Counted from the first letter of the stretch, positions 7,004-15,966 are shown. The stretch: DNA of 24,605 nt from CAMBDR01 sp046597185 (GCA_046597185.1 JBKJLF010000252.1:1-24605); one strand, 5' to 3'. Notes: generated from the letters alone by a model not told the origin. Program-made: numbers and translations.

Positions 7004-9202
7004 TTAAATATATAGCGCTTGTTGATTCAATTCATTTTCACTTTTCCGGGTGTCCAGCCATCCCATTTTTATCGGCACCTCATACAAACGCGGATTCGCC
7101 AATTGCGGCCAAATATGGCATAAGCCTAGCACCACGACCTTTGCCGTATAGAGTGGAATGGTAGCACGGCTATAATTGAGTGCCAATGTTTCCAAACCAA
7201 ACTGATTTAAATGGCTGACAATGGCGAGTACGTCCTGTTTTATATCCATACTGCTGGCCAGCGCATATTCAACGGTTTTTGCTTCAGGGGCAGGATATAA
7301 AAACGGATGATCGTCAATGGCATCAAAATCAAATGGTGCGGCATTTTTGTTTCGTATCGCAATTAATTGGCAAAGCTCGGTCAGTGCCCGTTGCGCTGCC
7401 ATTTCTGGAATCAGATGGCAGCCAAACCCCATGATCCAACCGCCCACAGCCTTGTTTTTACCGATCGCAGCCATGACCGGAATACCCAAATCGGAGGTGA
7501 GATCAAGCACCCAAAAATCCCGTTCCGGCCCGGCTTTGGGGTTAATGGTTTCAGTCAATATTTTCAGGCGATCTTGATCCAGCCCGGATAAATCCCAAGC
7601 GGGTCGCGTAATGCGGTTATACCACCAAATAGCCGTGGCATCCCGTTCCAGCAGCTCAAACAATCCTTGTAAAATCGCTTCTTCAAGCGAATTACCAGCG
7701 GCGCACCCGTTTGAGTTCCAACACCCATAAGCATTATCACCAAAGGGCGTATTATTGAAACACAGGGTTAAGGGAATATGAACGAATTCATCATGGCTGA
7801 GTGAATAACATGGCAACCAATGAATTTCAGCATCATCATAAGGTATTGCTGCTTGTTTTCGTTTTGAATCCGGGTGGGCGGCATCGTTAAAATGCTGATA
7901 CTGCTGATCTGTGTAGGGCACCACCTGTTGGAAGCTGGATGCTCGCTTACCCTGATTTTTTAAGGCGCTCAATGTGCTCTTGATTGACGGCACGTCAGGC
8001 TGATACAGTGCGCAGTAGCGCTCAACCGCTTCCGATAGCGCGCTGGCCTTGGATTGAATTTGACTCACCCCTTTGCCAAGACAGGTTTGCACGAAGCCAT
8101 TTTGTTCAAACCGGCCCATTGGTAGAAAAGGGGTTTTATAAAAACCTGTGCGGTAAATTTTAACCGGGGCATCGTGCTCCACCACCTGCTCAGTAAAATG
8201 ATTGATTATTCCCGTAATCGGGCTAACCAAACTGCTCAGCTTTTCAACCGTCTGTTCTGCTGAAATACTGCGTGAGCCACCATCCTGGTTGAAATGACTG
8301 ATGCAACTTTTTAATTGAATGGGTGTATGGATTTGGCGAGCGAAGTCTTCTTCGTTGCCAAGCGCCGGGTTAATGGCATGGCAGCTTGTTTGATTATCGA
8401 CCAGAGAATAAATGAACAGTTGTTTTTCCAATGGTGTGGCAATCTGAATGGCAATAAGTTTGCAAAGCGCCTGTTGTTGCTGCGTGGCAAATACTTGCCG
8501 GGCTTTAAACGGGTGGCCATGCATGCGGTTTGGCCATTGTTGCATCAACCACTTTCGGATGGGTTGGTTGTTCAAAATGCGCTGTTGAATACGCTCAAAA
8601 AGAACCCTCTCCGATCTGGCAAATAGCGGACTAATCCAAATATCATCCCCGGATATTTTAAGCAGCAAAAATGGTTGCTCAATTTGCATAAGCCGCAAAC
8701 GCGGGTCTAAAAAATCATCCACAAGAATAATCTGCAGCGCTTGCTTAAATTCAATGACAAAATCAAGCAGCATTGCCTCAATACCTGCGAAAATGTCCAT
8801 CGACAGCGCCGATAGCCAATGTATTTTGCTCACAGGTGACTCGGCCCCGCTGGGCCTGTCAATCCCGTCAGAATCAAAATTTGGGTGAAGATAGCATTCC
8901 GTATCCGCTTCCACCACCGCAGGACTGGTTGATTCTATCAATAAACCCCATGCCTTGAATTGAAAGACTTGATAATAGAATTGTGCCTCCAGCGATGTGC
9001 CCAAGCTATTATTTTCCAGCAAAATTTGATCCGCATTTTTCCGACCATTAATACATGATAAGAACAGATATTTTTCTGCCTGCAGGGAAAACCGCTCAGT
9101 TGCAGATATTAACAAAATATCTTTACCAATCGAATAAATATTAAAACGCGGGTGCCAATGCAATATTTTGTTCGAATTCGCTTCCGGCATATTGTCAGAC
9201 AT
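7004..9202 (-). CDS. TOMM cyclodehydratase: leader-binding domain fused to YcaO (copy 2)
   Basis: This 732-aa protein is colinear with the copy at 2412-4610. It has an N-terminal HWHPRFNIYSIGKDILLIS leader-binding region, a divergent middle, and a YcaO domain from about residue 365. Key motifs are LGKGVS (about 372), SEAVERY (about 390), EEAILQGLFELLERDATAIWWYNR (about 505-528), MGFGCHLIPEMAAQRALTELCQL (about 590-612), and a C-terminus LNQQALYI without PxPxP. The ATP-site glutamates and arginines expected for YcaO are kept in both copies, so both should be active. A GTG at 9208 is in frame, but the ATG at 9202 has GGGTG at suitable spacing. It follows the amidohydrolase stop by 16 bp, suggesting co-transcription. 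Two full cyclodehydratases in one cluster imply two substrates or two sites on one substrate. Confidence 0.9.
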   Translation of the reverse strand: MSDNMPEANSNKILHWHPRFNIYSIGKDILLISATERFSLQAEKYLFLSCINGRKNADQILLENNSLGTSLEAQFYYQVFQFKAWGLLIESTSPAVVEADTECYLHPNFDSDGIDRPSGAESPVSKIHWLSALSMDIFAGIEAMLLDFVIEFKQALQIILVDDFLDPRLRLMQIEQPFLLLKISGDDIWISPLFARSERVLFERIQQRILNNQPIRKWLMQQWPNRMHGHPFKARQVFATQQQQALCKLIAIQIATPLEKQLFIYSLVDNQTSCHAINPALGNEEDFARQIHTPIQLKSCISHFNQDGGSRSISAEQTVEKLSSLVSPITGIINHFTEQVVEHDAPVKIYRTGFYKTPFLPMGRFEQNGFVQTCLGKGVSQIQSKASALSEAVERYCALYQPDVPSIKSTLSALKNQGKRASSFQQVVPYTDQQYQHFNDAAHPDSKRKQAAIPYDDAEIHWLPCYSLSHDEFVHIPLTLCFNNTPFGDNAYGCWNSNGCAAGNSLEEAILQGLFELLERDATAIWWYNRITRPAWDLSGLDQDRLKILTETINPKAGPERDFWVLDLTSDLGIPVMAAIGKNKAVGGWIMGFGCHLIPEMAAQRALTELCQLIAIRNKNAAPFDFDAIDDHPFLYPAPEAKTVEYALASSMDIKQDVLAIVSHLNQFGLETLALNYSRATIPLYTAKVVVLGLCHIWPQLANPRLYEVPIKMGWLDTRKSENELNQQALYI

Positions 9203-9218
9203 ATTCACACCCGCAATT

Positions 9219-10343
9219 TCAAACGGTATTTAAACCAAAAAACCGTGCTGCATTATTTTGAAAAATATCACATAATTCCGTTTCAGAGAGCTCCGGCATT
9301 TCCTTGCCAATATCATTGATAAATAAATGGCCGTGTTCTGGATGGGGGAAATCACTACCAAATATCAGATTTTTATGGCCTATCATCTGAATAACCTCAC
9401 GCAAGCACGGCTCACCTGGCTCCACCGCAACCCAGCAGTGCCGTTTAAAATATTCCGAAGGCAGCATCTTAATATGTTGAGCAGTTTGATTCGGGAAATC
9501 AGGGTAACAAATATGATCCAAACGCCATAGCCAATGAGGTACCCAGGACGCACCCGCTTCCAGAAAGGCAAATTTCAGGGTTGGATATCGCTCGAAAACA
9601 CCATTTTCAAGCAATGATAAAAAGCACATCATCATCTCTATCGGATGCGCGCATGCCAATAATGAAAATCGGCTGGTGAACCGATCCGTGCCAGCGGTAT
9701 TTCCATCCAAATGGGCACTACCGTGAATGGCAATAGCAATATCGTGCCGAACACACATTTCCCAGAATGGCTCATAATCTTCATGCCCTATCACTCTTCC
9801 CAGAATAGGCTCAGGCCGAAGCATGACACATTTCCAACCATCATCAACCATGCGCGATAATTGCATCAGCATTTGATTTGGGTCATGCCTGCTTATTACA
9901 CCAACCGGATGCAGCCTCGCCGGGTTTGCATTGCAATAATTTTTCAACCAACAATTATAGGCATCGGCATACGCAACAGAAACATGGGCCGGGACTTGGC
10001 TATGATAGACAAGGCCCAATGCAAAGGTGGGGAAAATACTGGCACTGGTAATATTGGTTAAATCCATGCTTTGTAATTGACCTGCCCCCGTTTTTGCCAT
10101 GAGCCTCTCATTCAAGCAATTTCCATTGTGCAGCCGGGACTCTGTTTGCAGAGATCTGGTCCAGTTTTTCAGAATAGGAATTTGGCCTACCATATACACC
10201 GCTGGCAAGGCCTCGCCATTAACCGATTGATTGGATTGAAGGTGAATCGGGTATTGCTCGAATACCGCCCTGTCACAATATTGTTCCCAAAGTTCGATAG
10301 GTTCTATTGCGTGGCGATCTGAATCGTGAAGTGTATGAGTCAT
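9219..10343 (-). CDS. Amidohydrolase family protein (ACMSD-like, amidohydrolase_2)
   Basis: The 374-aa TIM-barrel hydrolase starts with a DSDRHAIEPIELWEQY segment, the family's shortened D-x-x-x-H-x-x-EP version of the first metal motif. It has IAIHGSAH (about H207), FAFLEAGASWVPHWLWRLDH (about 258-277) and the metal/catalytic Asp in IFGSDFPHPEHGH (about D331). This resembles decarboxylases and hydrolases of the ACMSD/2-pyrone-4,6-dicarboxylate group rather than peptidases. The start ATG at 10343 lacks a clear ribosome-binding site. The gene follows a terminator, so it may depend on read-through or on a weak promoter in 10344-10465. An amidohydrolase also occurs in bottromycin clusters, so cleavage or decarboxylation of the modified peptide is plausible. 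The real substrate is unknown. Confidence 0.85.
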   Translation of the reverse strand: MTHTLHDSDRHAIEPIELWEQYCDRAVFEQYPIHLQSNQSVNGEALPAVYMVGQIPILKNWTRSLQTESRLHNGNCLNERLMAKTGAGQLQSMDLTNITSASIFPTFALGLVYHSQVPAHVSVAYADAYNCWLKNYCNANPARLHPVGVISRHDPNQMLMQLSRMVDDGWKCVMLRPEPILGRVIGHEDYEPFWEMCVRHDIAIAIHGSAHLDGNTAGTDRFTSRFSLLACAHPIEMMMCFLSLLENGVFERYPTLKFAFLEAGASWVPHWLWRLDHICYPDFPNQTAQHIKMLPSEYFKRHCWVAVEPGEPCLREVIQMIGHKNLIFGSDFPHPEHGHLFINDIGKEMPELSETELCDIFQNNAARFFGLNTV

Positions 10344-10465
10344 GGAAAAGCTGGTTCAAATGGTTACGTAAAAAAAGTTCAATACCTGTTTGAGCATATT
10401 CGTTGATAATAAAAAATGAATAATACAGCGTTATATGGTTGAATACTCAAAAACCAGGATGGCAG

Positions 10466-10497
10466 AAAAAAGCGGTTTGCATATAAGACCAAACCGC
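10466..10497 (-). terminator. Rho-independent terminator after the tail-bearing 414-aa gene
   Basis: Read on the minus strand, GCGGTTTG, a 10-nt loop and CAAACCGC form a perfect 8-bp stem followed directly by six T residues. It starts 36 bp after the stop of the 414-aa gene and lies before the amidohydrolase. A terminator here would make the upstream gene's mRNA more abundant than that of the enzymes, as is common behind RiPP precursor genes. Confidence 0.85.
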
Positions 10498-10533
10498 ACT
10501 TATTAATAATACCAATAATGTATCTTCAATTAC

Positions 10534-10590
10534 CTAGAGACATGTGAACGGTTCATTTACTCTATCGGAGATCAAGTCACACATGGCCAT
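10534..10590 (-). other. Conserved C-terminal tail: candidate core or recognition peptide
   Basis: This stretch encodes MAMCDLISDRVNEPFTCL and the stop. Residues that a YcaO cyclodehydratase could modify are two Cys, one Ser and one Thr. The aligned copy at 5481-5431 keeps M-A-x-C-D-L, R, and N-E-P-F-T-C, including both Cys and the Thr, while the Ser becomes Ala. It is separated from the body of the protein by a Pro-rich linker. Calling it a core peptide is inference. Confidence 0.5.
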
Positions 10591-11778
10591 TGGGCGTTGC
10601 AGTGGGGCTGGTGGCCTTGGGTATTCGACATATGAAGTTCCCGAATAAGCGGCATAATTCCAGTCCTCGTCAACGCCATTCCCAATTACCCCCCATGGTA
10701 AATCATCAACCAATTCAATTACAATATTGGAAAATTGTGGGATTCTATAATCTAACGCTGCAAGCATTGCTTTATAGTTCCTTAACGGACTTGAATTTTT
10801 AATCCCACCTTTAAGCGATCTCAATGACTGCCAATTGTAAGCAATCATTTTTGGCGCAAAATGTTCCCAAGCATAATCATCATTCATACCTTCGGAGCCA
10901 CCACGATTATCATCGTTATCCGAATCAAAGTCTGGAGTTCGCATGCTTGAGCCAGTATTAAAAGAATAAATTGTATCTTTTAAAGTCTCACTTTCGGCTA
11001 AATTACTCCCTGGCACCTCGGCTCCACAAGGCAAGGTATCGGTTGCAGTAAACTGATAGGGAGGGCGCACCCGCCCATCCTTTTGATCCATATCAAAACC
11101 AAATGGGAAGTAACGCCCAAGCTCTTGCCATTGCGAAAGAAGTATTGTCAATGCGCTTGAAATCCTGCATTCTTGCAACTTAAATTCAGCATCAAATTTC
11201 GGATTTGCCTTAATTGCTGTGAATTTATCAATAACACCTAACAAGACTAATAACTCTGGAATTGCTGCGGTAGCGTTAGTCGTACTTTGATAAGGTGCCA
11301 AAAAGCTATTAACAAACTCATCAACACTCTTTACCTTGTTTGCACCGCCAAAGAAATAATAGTTTTCAGAAAGTGTTTGATTAAGAAAGTCAACCAAACC
11401 CTCTCCATCGATACCCTTCAACCATTTAACAATATCTTCTGATAATAAAACACGATTAGGAATTTTGACAGTAAATTCAGAGCTCAGCCCGGTCCATTTG
11501 TTCGACTTATAGTTTGCCTGACTAGACACAAAAGGGGTTATTTTGAGAATCTCGTCTGTTCCAGCTTGAGCGCCAAGACTCATACCAAAAAATACAACAC
11601 TGGTGCCGTCGGAAGATCTTTTGATATTCGCCACACCCATACTGTGGTATACATCGTATAGTGAAACAGACGGTTTTTTGTCGCATGCCGCCCAATAAAC
11701 CGGGATTGATCGCTGATATAAAGCATCCCATGCATCTCTCGTATCTACAATCCAGGGAAGCGTATTCATATTGCCCAT
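10534..11778 (-). CDS. Unrecognised 414-aa protein with TOMM-like C-terminal tail (candidate precursor)
   Basis: I do not recognise this family. The protein starts MGNMNTLPWIVDTRDAWDAL. It seems globular and soluble, without signal peptide or membrane segment. It has an acidic Asp/Asn-rich loop (about 290-315, SDNDDNRGG) and a Trp/Tyr-rich region. Near the end a Pro-rich linker (EYPRPPAPLQRP) leads to the tail MAMCDLISDRVNEPFTCL. That tail recurs in the small gene at 5428-5581. The ATG at 11778 has a perfect AAGGAGG six bases upstream, 25 bp after the kinase/cyclase stop; a longer frame to 11817 has no such site. Strong translation signals, the terminator behind it and its place before the modifying enzymes suggest a structural product. 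If it is the precursor, its leader is extraordinarily long. It could instead be a partner protein that carries the same recognition tag. Confidence 0.8.
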   Translation of the reverse strand: MGNMNTLPWIVDTRDAWDALYQRSIPVYWAACDKKPSVSLYDVYHSMGVANIKRSSDGTSVVFFGMSLGAQAGTDEILKITPFVSSQANYKSNKWTGLSSEFTVKIPNRVLLSEDIVKWLKGIDGEGLVDFLNQTLSENYYFFGGANKVKSVDEFVNSFLAPYQSTTNATAAIPELLVLLGVIDKFTAIKANPKFDAEFKLQECRISSALTILLSQWQELGRYFPFGFDMDQKDGRVRPPYQFTATDTLPCGAEVPGSNLAESETLKDTIYSFNTGSSMRTPDFDSDNDDNRGGSEGMNDDYAWEHFAPKMIAYNWQSLRSLKGGIKNSSPLRNYKAMLAALDYRIPQFSNIVIELVDDLPWGVIGNGVDEDWNYAAYSGTSYVEYPRPPAPLQRPMAMCDLISDRVNEPFTCL

Positions 11779-11784
11779 TTTAAA

Positions 11785-11791
11785 CCTCCTT
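11785..11791 (-). promoter_or_regulatory. Consensus ribosome-binding site AAGGAGG
   Basis: A full anti-16S match six bases before the ATG at 11778 fixes the start of the 414-aa protein. It is stronger than the site in front of any other gene in the window. Confidence 0.9.
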
Positions 11792-11803
11792 ATTAATTGA
11801 TTT

Positions 11804-14800
11804 TTACAAACACCCAATTATTCCAAGTGCTTTAACATATGCTGGCGAATCTGAATCAACCCTATCTTCGCCCAACAATTCTCTAATACGATCAGTTACA
11901 GCGGTATTTTCACGACTTCCTGCCAAAATATAACTATCGGACAAGGCGTTCAACTCTAAATATGCGGCACCTTGCTCACGGGAATAATCAATGGCAGATT
12001 TCAAATGGTTTTCTACCTGCGGAGAATATGATCCGGTTTGACGGTAGAGGCAGTTTGCCATCATTGTATATAGAACAGGATAGGAACCAACAGCCTGATA
12101 TTGTGTTGCCGTCTGCAAACTAACTCCCAGCAAGGCAACTGCTTTGTCATAAGCGCCTTCACTACAATAAGCATTGGCGAGAAAAGGTGAGTAAAACATT
12201 GAAGCAAATCCTTGTCCAGATGCAATAATATCTGCTAAATGCTTTTCCGCTCCGGGTATATCTCTGATGGCGCAGCAATATAGTAGGTCGATATAAATTG
12301 TGTGCCAAACTTCACTTCTCGTTTTGCCATGTTTTTGATAATACCTGTTAACCCATTCTATTACTTTGGCATTATTTTCCAAATTAGAATAATAAAATCC
12401 AGTAAACATATAGGCAAAAACAATCGACATATCATGTTTCAATTCCTCAGCGTACTCGATAGATTGAATCGCAACAGATAAACCTTTATCAACCTGCCCC
12501 AAGTAATAGTAGCTAACAGAACCCATTGCCATTGATTGTGCTTTAACATGAATCCCATACTCCAATGCTGCATTCTCGTCATTTATTTCATCAAATATCT
12601 GTATTGATTCATTAAACTCCCTTAATGCAGCGTTAAAGTCGCCATCAGTCACGCGTGTTTGCGCCAAGTGACTAAGAATAGCCATCATTTTCTTCTTATC
12701 GCCATTTGCTCTTGCATTCACCAGTAATAATTCACCCAGTTCACGAGCCTGCTTGCGCTCTGATCGATAGTGGAAGCTCAAAAATTGCGCCCATTTACTT
12801 CTATCAGATAAATCATCCCATCGATGTAAATCCACCAGCCCTTCTTGTGCGCGCCACTCCAGCACCAAGGATTCGATATTGTTTATAACATCAATCAGTT
12901 CTTCAGCACCATAACCTTTGGTGGTCAACACAACCGGCAATGAAACCTCGTAGGATGACAACAACAGTGTAATTCTGGAACTTTTATCCGCCACTTGACC
13001 TGACCATTCCAGATTTTTAGCGACAGAATCCAATGCATCAAGATTCGATGACTGCTTTATCTGTTGCTTTGATAATTTGATTCCATAGTTAACCGCAGAC
13101 TCGTACTCCTGCGCATCCGCGAAATGATGTGCCATTAAACCTGGATTGGCTGCCGCCTGGGCGCTAAACTTTTCTTCCAAAGTCGTGGCAATGGCTTTAT
13201 GAAAATTCTGTTTGCTCACGCCAACAATACTCTCATAAGCCGCATCCCGAACCAAAGCATGCTTGAAGATATAACTATCACCGCCAACTTTGCGGTGTTG
13301 AAAAATAAGCCCGCTTTCAATCAATTCCGTCAAGCTGTTTTGGATATGGCTTTCCCCTTGGTTTGAAGCGGCGACCAATAAATCATAATCAAATTCTCGG
13401 CCAATGGTAGCGGCCAGTTGGGCCGTGGTTTTGGCATAAACCAAGGAGTCCAGTTTTTGCTGTAAAGAATCGCGCAAACTGCCGGGCACTTCCTGCAATT
13501 TATCTTGACTGACAAAATCAACCCGCTTGGCAATGGTTCTGACCAGATTTTTTTGTTTTAGCATGTTCACCAATTCTTCGATGAACAAGGGGATACCGTC
13601 GGTGCGTGTTACCAAAACATCCAGCACTCTGGGCGCAACCGTGACATTATCAAATAGTGCCGATATAAACTGGGATGTGGCTTCAGGCGCGAGCTTGGCC
13701 AGACTGACCTCTTTAAAACCCAAACCGTTCAACACGCCCGGCAAAGCTTGGCGTGAGGTGCTGATCAACACATCCTTCGATTCGACAAAGGCCAATGAGC
13801 GAACGAATTGCGCCAGAAATTCCAAACTGGTCGGGTCAGCCCAATGCATATCCTCAAAAATAAATAGCTTGCGCTGCCCCGCCTGAGCGTGATCGCCCGC
13901 CTGACTGGCGTCGCTTCTGTGATGGATTAGCAAGCCATTGAGCGTAGAGAAGAGTACTTTCTTTTGATGTTCTGGCGGCAAGGTGCTTGCCGTTAAATTG
14001 TCCGGCAACACCAGATTGAGCCACACCAACAAGATTGCCAGACGCTCGTTATTGCCAGGGCCGCCAACTTCATTGGTCAATACACCTGGTTGATGAACCG
14101 CCTGACTCAGGCGTTCCTGTAGTTCTGCAGGGGTGAGCGAATCCAGCGAATATTGATATCGCAAAAGATTCAGGATGGGATAAAGCGCATTGTTCTGATA
14201 CTCGGGCAAACACTGTGCCACCTGGTGTGACATATTTCGTGCCGCATTCCGGAGTTCAAACACGAGGCGCGATTTGCCAATGCCCGCTTCACCCGAAACA
14301 TGGGCCAGTTTGGTTTGCGATTGGTCAGAGGTGCCAATGATATTTTTAAGGGTGCTTAGCTCCGGGTCCCGGCCAAAGAACGGGCGATTTTTTTGCGTGC
14401 CGCGTAAAAATCCAAAGGCTTCAAGCTGACGCTCGGCGAGCAGGCTAAAACGCGGAATCTTGATCACCTCGGTTTCGTTGCCACGGCTCGCAACGGATTC
14501 AAATTCAATATAGGTATCGAGCAATTTTCGGGTGCTGTCGGAACACAGAATTTGATTAAATTCGGCGCTTCTGGAGAGTCCCATGGCAATATTGGGCGTG
14601 CTGCCCTCGGGCAGCGCATCAGCATAACAGGTGACAAACCCGGTATGCATGCCGATACGGATCAGGAATTCAATACCCTGCCCGGCTTTCAGTAATGCAT
14701 TGCGCCGTTTGAGGTTGCTGACGATATCCAGTGCGGTGCGCGCGCCAAAACGGGTATCGTTTTCGCTGGCCCCCGGATAGCCAAAATAAAATAACAGGTT

Positions 14801-15919
14801 ATCGCCCAGCGTGCCGACATGATAGGCCCCATAGCGTATCGCCGTATCCTGACACTGGTTTTTCTGGTCGGACAGCAAGGTATCAATTAACTCGGGCTGC
14901 AAGGCATGTGAATCATCGGTTCTTATGCTGAGCAACACACTGAGGATGGTAATTTGCTTTCTTTCGGTCAGCTTGGAGCGATAAATGCCACTAGCCACCA
15001 ACTCCAGGGTTTCATCCTCACCATTACTTACTACGCCTTGGGGTTTCTGTCCAGCCAAATCACCCACCAAGCTGGAGAAATTGATTTGCGCCAGCTCCCG
15101 GTACAACATTGCCGCACTACCAGCACGTTCGCTCGCTTTTTTATTCAGCACCCGGCGCAGCAGGCCCGCCACCGGGTGGCCAACGATCGATGCGGGAATG
15201 GGCACATTCGAGGGGCTTAATTGCTGGTGAAAAATGGAAGCCAGGCTGGAACCGGAGATGGTGGGTTTGCCGATTAAACACTCGATAAATACCAAACCCC
15301 ACACGTATAAATCGGTTTTAAGCGTCGGCGGTTCGCCACGCAATTGCTCAGGCGCGCTATACGAGGGCGTACCCAACACTTCGCGGGTAAGGGTCAGGCT
15401 TTTATAATCAAGCTGGCGCACTTCATTGACCAAAGTACCGATACCAAAATCAAGTACCATGGCATGGGTTTTGGCCCCCGCATTGTTGAGCATGATATTG
15501 GCCGGTTTGATATCCCGGTGAATCACCCCTTGCTGGTGCGCATGCACCAGGGCATCCAACACTTGCGCCATAATTTCAGCCGCCGCAGTGGGCACCATCG
15601 CGCCCCCGCTACTCAAAACGTCTTTCAGGGTTTTGCCGTTAACATATTCAAATACGGCAAACAACAGGTTTTCACCCGAGCGCCCTTTATCCAACAAACG
15701 CACGATATTCGGATGTTGCAGCTTACTACCGAGCAATGTTTCACGTTCGAAGCGATCGACATACCGCTTTTTGGTCTCTTCATCAAAATCGGCAGAAAGC
15801 GTCAAAAATTTGATTGCCACGAGTTGATTGGTACTGATCTGCCTGGCTTTATAGACTTCACCAAAACCACCTTGACCAATTTTTTCGAGAAGTTCGTAAT
15901 TATCAGATTGAAATTGCAT
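11804..15919 (-). CDS. TOMM-system kinase/cyclase fusion: Ser/Thr kinase, cyclase-like, ATPase and TPR-like region
   Basis: The 1371-aa protein starts with a complete Hanks-type kinase (about 8-275): GQGGFG loop 15-20, VAIKF with Lys 37, HRDIKPAN at 134-141, DFG 157-159 and APE 189-191. A class III cyclase-like domain follows (about 320-495). It keeps the second GD (TLGDNLLFYFG, about 372) but the first metal-binding Asp region reads ILSVLLSIRTDD, so cyclase activity is doubtful. Next is an AAA/STAND-type ATPase with Walker A GEAGIGKSR (about 543-551) and Walker B LFIFEDMHWAD (about 685-695). A long helical, TPR-like region runs to the end. This order matches the kinase/cyclase fusion known from TOMM clusters. 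It is probably the sensor or regulator of the system. The start has AGGG eight bases upstream, and it is the first gene after the 440-bp gap. Confidence 0.9.
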   Translation of the reverse strand: MQFQSDNYELLEKIGQGGFGEVYKARQISTNQLVAIKFLTLSADFDEETKKRYVDRFERETLLGSKLQHPNIVRLLDKGRSGENLLFAVFEYVNGKTLKDVLSSGGAMVPTAAAEIMAQVLDALVHAHQQGVIHRDIKPANIMLNNAGAKTHAMVLDFGIGTLVNEVRQLDYKSLTLTREVLGTPSYSAPEQLRGEPPTLKTDLYVWGLVFIECLIGKPTISGSSLASIFHQQLSPSNVPIPASIVGHPVAGLLRRVLNKKASERAGSAAMLYRELAQINFSSLVGDLAGQKPQGVVSNGEDETLELVASGIYRSKLTERKQITILSVLLSIRTDDSHALQPELIDTLLSDQKNQCQDTAIRYGAYHVGTLGDNLLFYFGYPGASENDTRFGARTALDIVSNLKRRNALLKAGQGIEFLIRIGMHTGFVTCYADALPEGSTPNIAMGLSRSAEFNQILCSDSTRKLLDTYIEFESVASRGNETEVIKIPRFSLLAERQLEAFGFLRGTQKNRPFFGRDPELSTLKNIIGTSDQSQTKLAHVSGEAGIGKSRLVFELRNAARNMSHQVAQCLPEYQNNALYPILNLLRYQYSLDSLTPAELQERLSQAVHQPGVLTNEVGGPGNNERLAILLVWLNLVLPDNLTASTLPPEHQKKVLFSTLNGLLIHHRSDASQAGDHAQAGQRKLFIFEDMHWADPTSLEFLAQFVRSLAFVESKDVLISTSRQALPGVLNGLGFKEVSLAKLAPEATSQFISALFDNVTVAPRVLDVLVTRTDGIPLFIEELVNMLKQKNLVRTIAKRVDFVSQDKLQEVPGSLRDSLQQKLDSLVYAKTTAQLAATIGREFDYDLLVAASNQGESHIQNSLTELIESGLIFQHRKVGGDSYIFKHALVRDAAYESIVGVSKQNFHKAIATTLEEKFSAQAAANPGLMAHHFADAQEYESAVNYGIKLSKQQIKQSSNLDALDSVAKNLEWSGQVADKSSRITLLLSSYEVSLPVVLTTKGYGAEELIDVINNIESLVLEWRAQEGLVDLHRWDDLSDRSKWAQFLSFHYRSERKQARELGELLLVNARANGDKKKMMAILSHLAQTRVTDGDFNAALREFNESIQIFDEINDENAALEYGIHVKAQSMAMGSVSYYYLGQVDKGLSVAIQSIEYAEELKHDMSIVFAYMFTGFYYSNLENNAKVIEWVNRYYQKHGKTRSEVWHTIYIDLLYCCAIRDIPGAEKHLADIIASGQGFASMFYSPFLANAYCSEGAYDKAVALLGVSLQTATQYQAVGSYPVLYTMMANCLYRQTGSYSPQVENHLKSAIDYSREQGAAYLELNALSDSYILAGSRENTAVTDRIRELLGEDRVDSDSPAYVKALGIIGCL

Positions 15920-15966
15920 GTCGAAGCCCTAAATGCTATTTTTTTGATTTAACTACATCGTTGGCA

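Noticed and set aside
15344..15952. A 202-aa plus-strand frame opposite the kinase domain
   Set aside because: The minus strand encodes all kinase motifs here; the plus frame has no recognisable domain.
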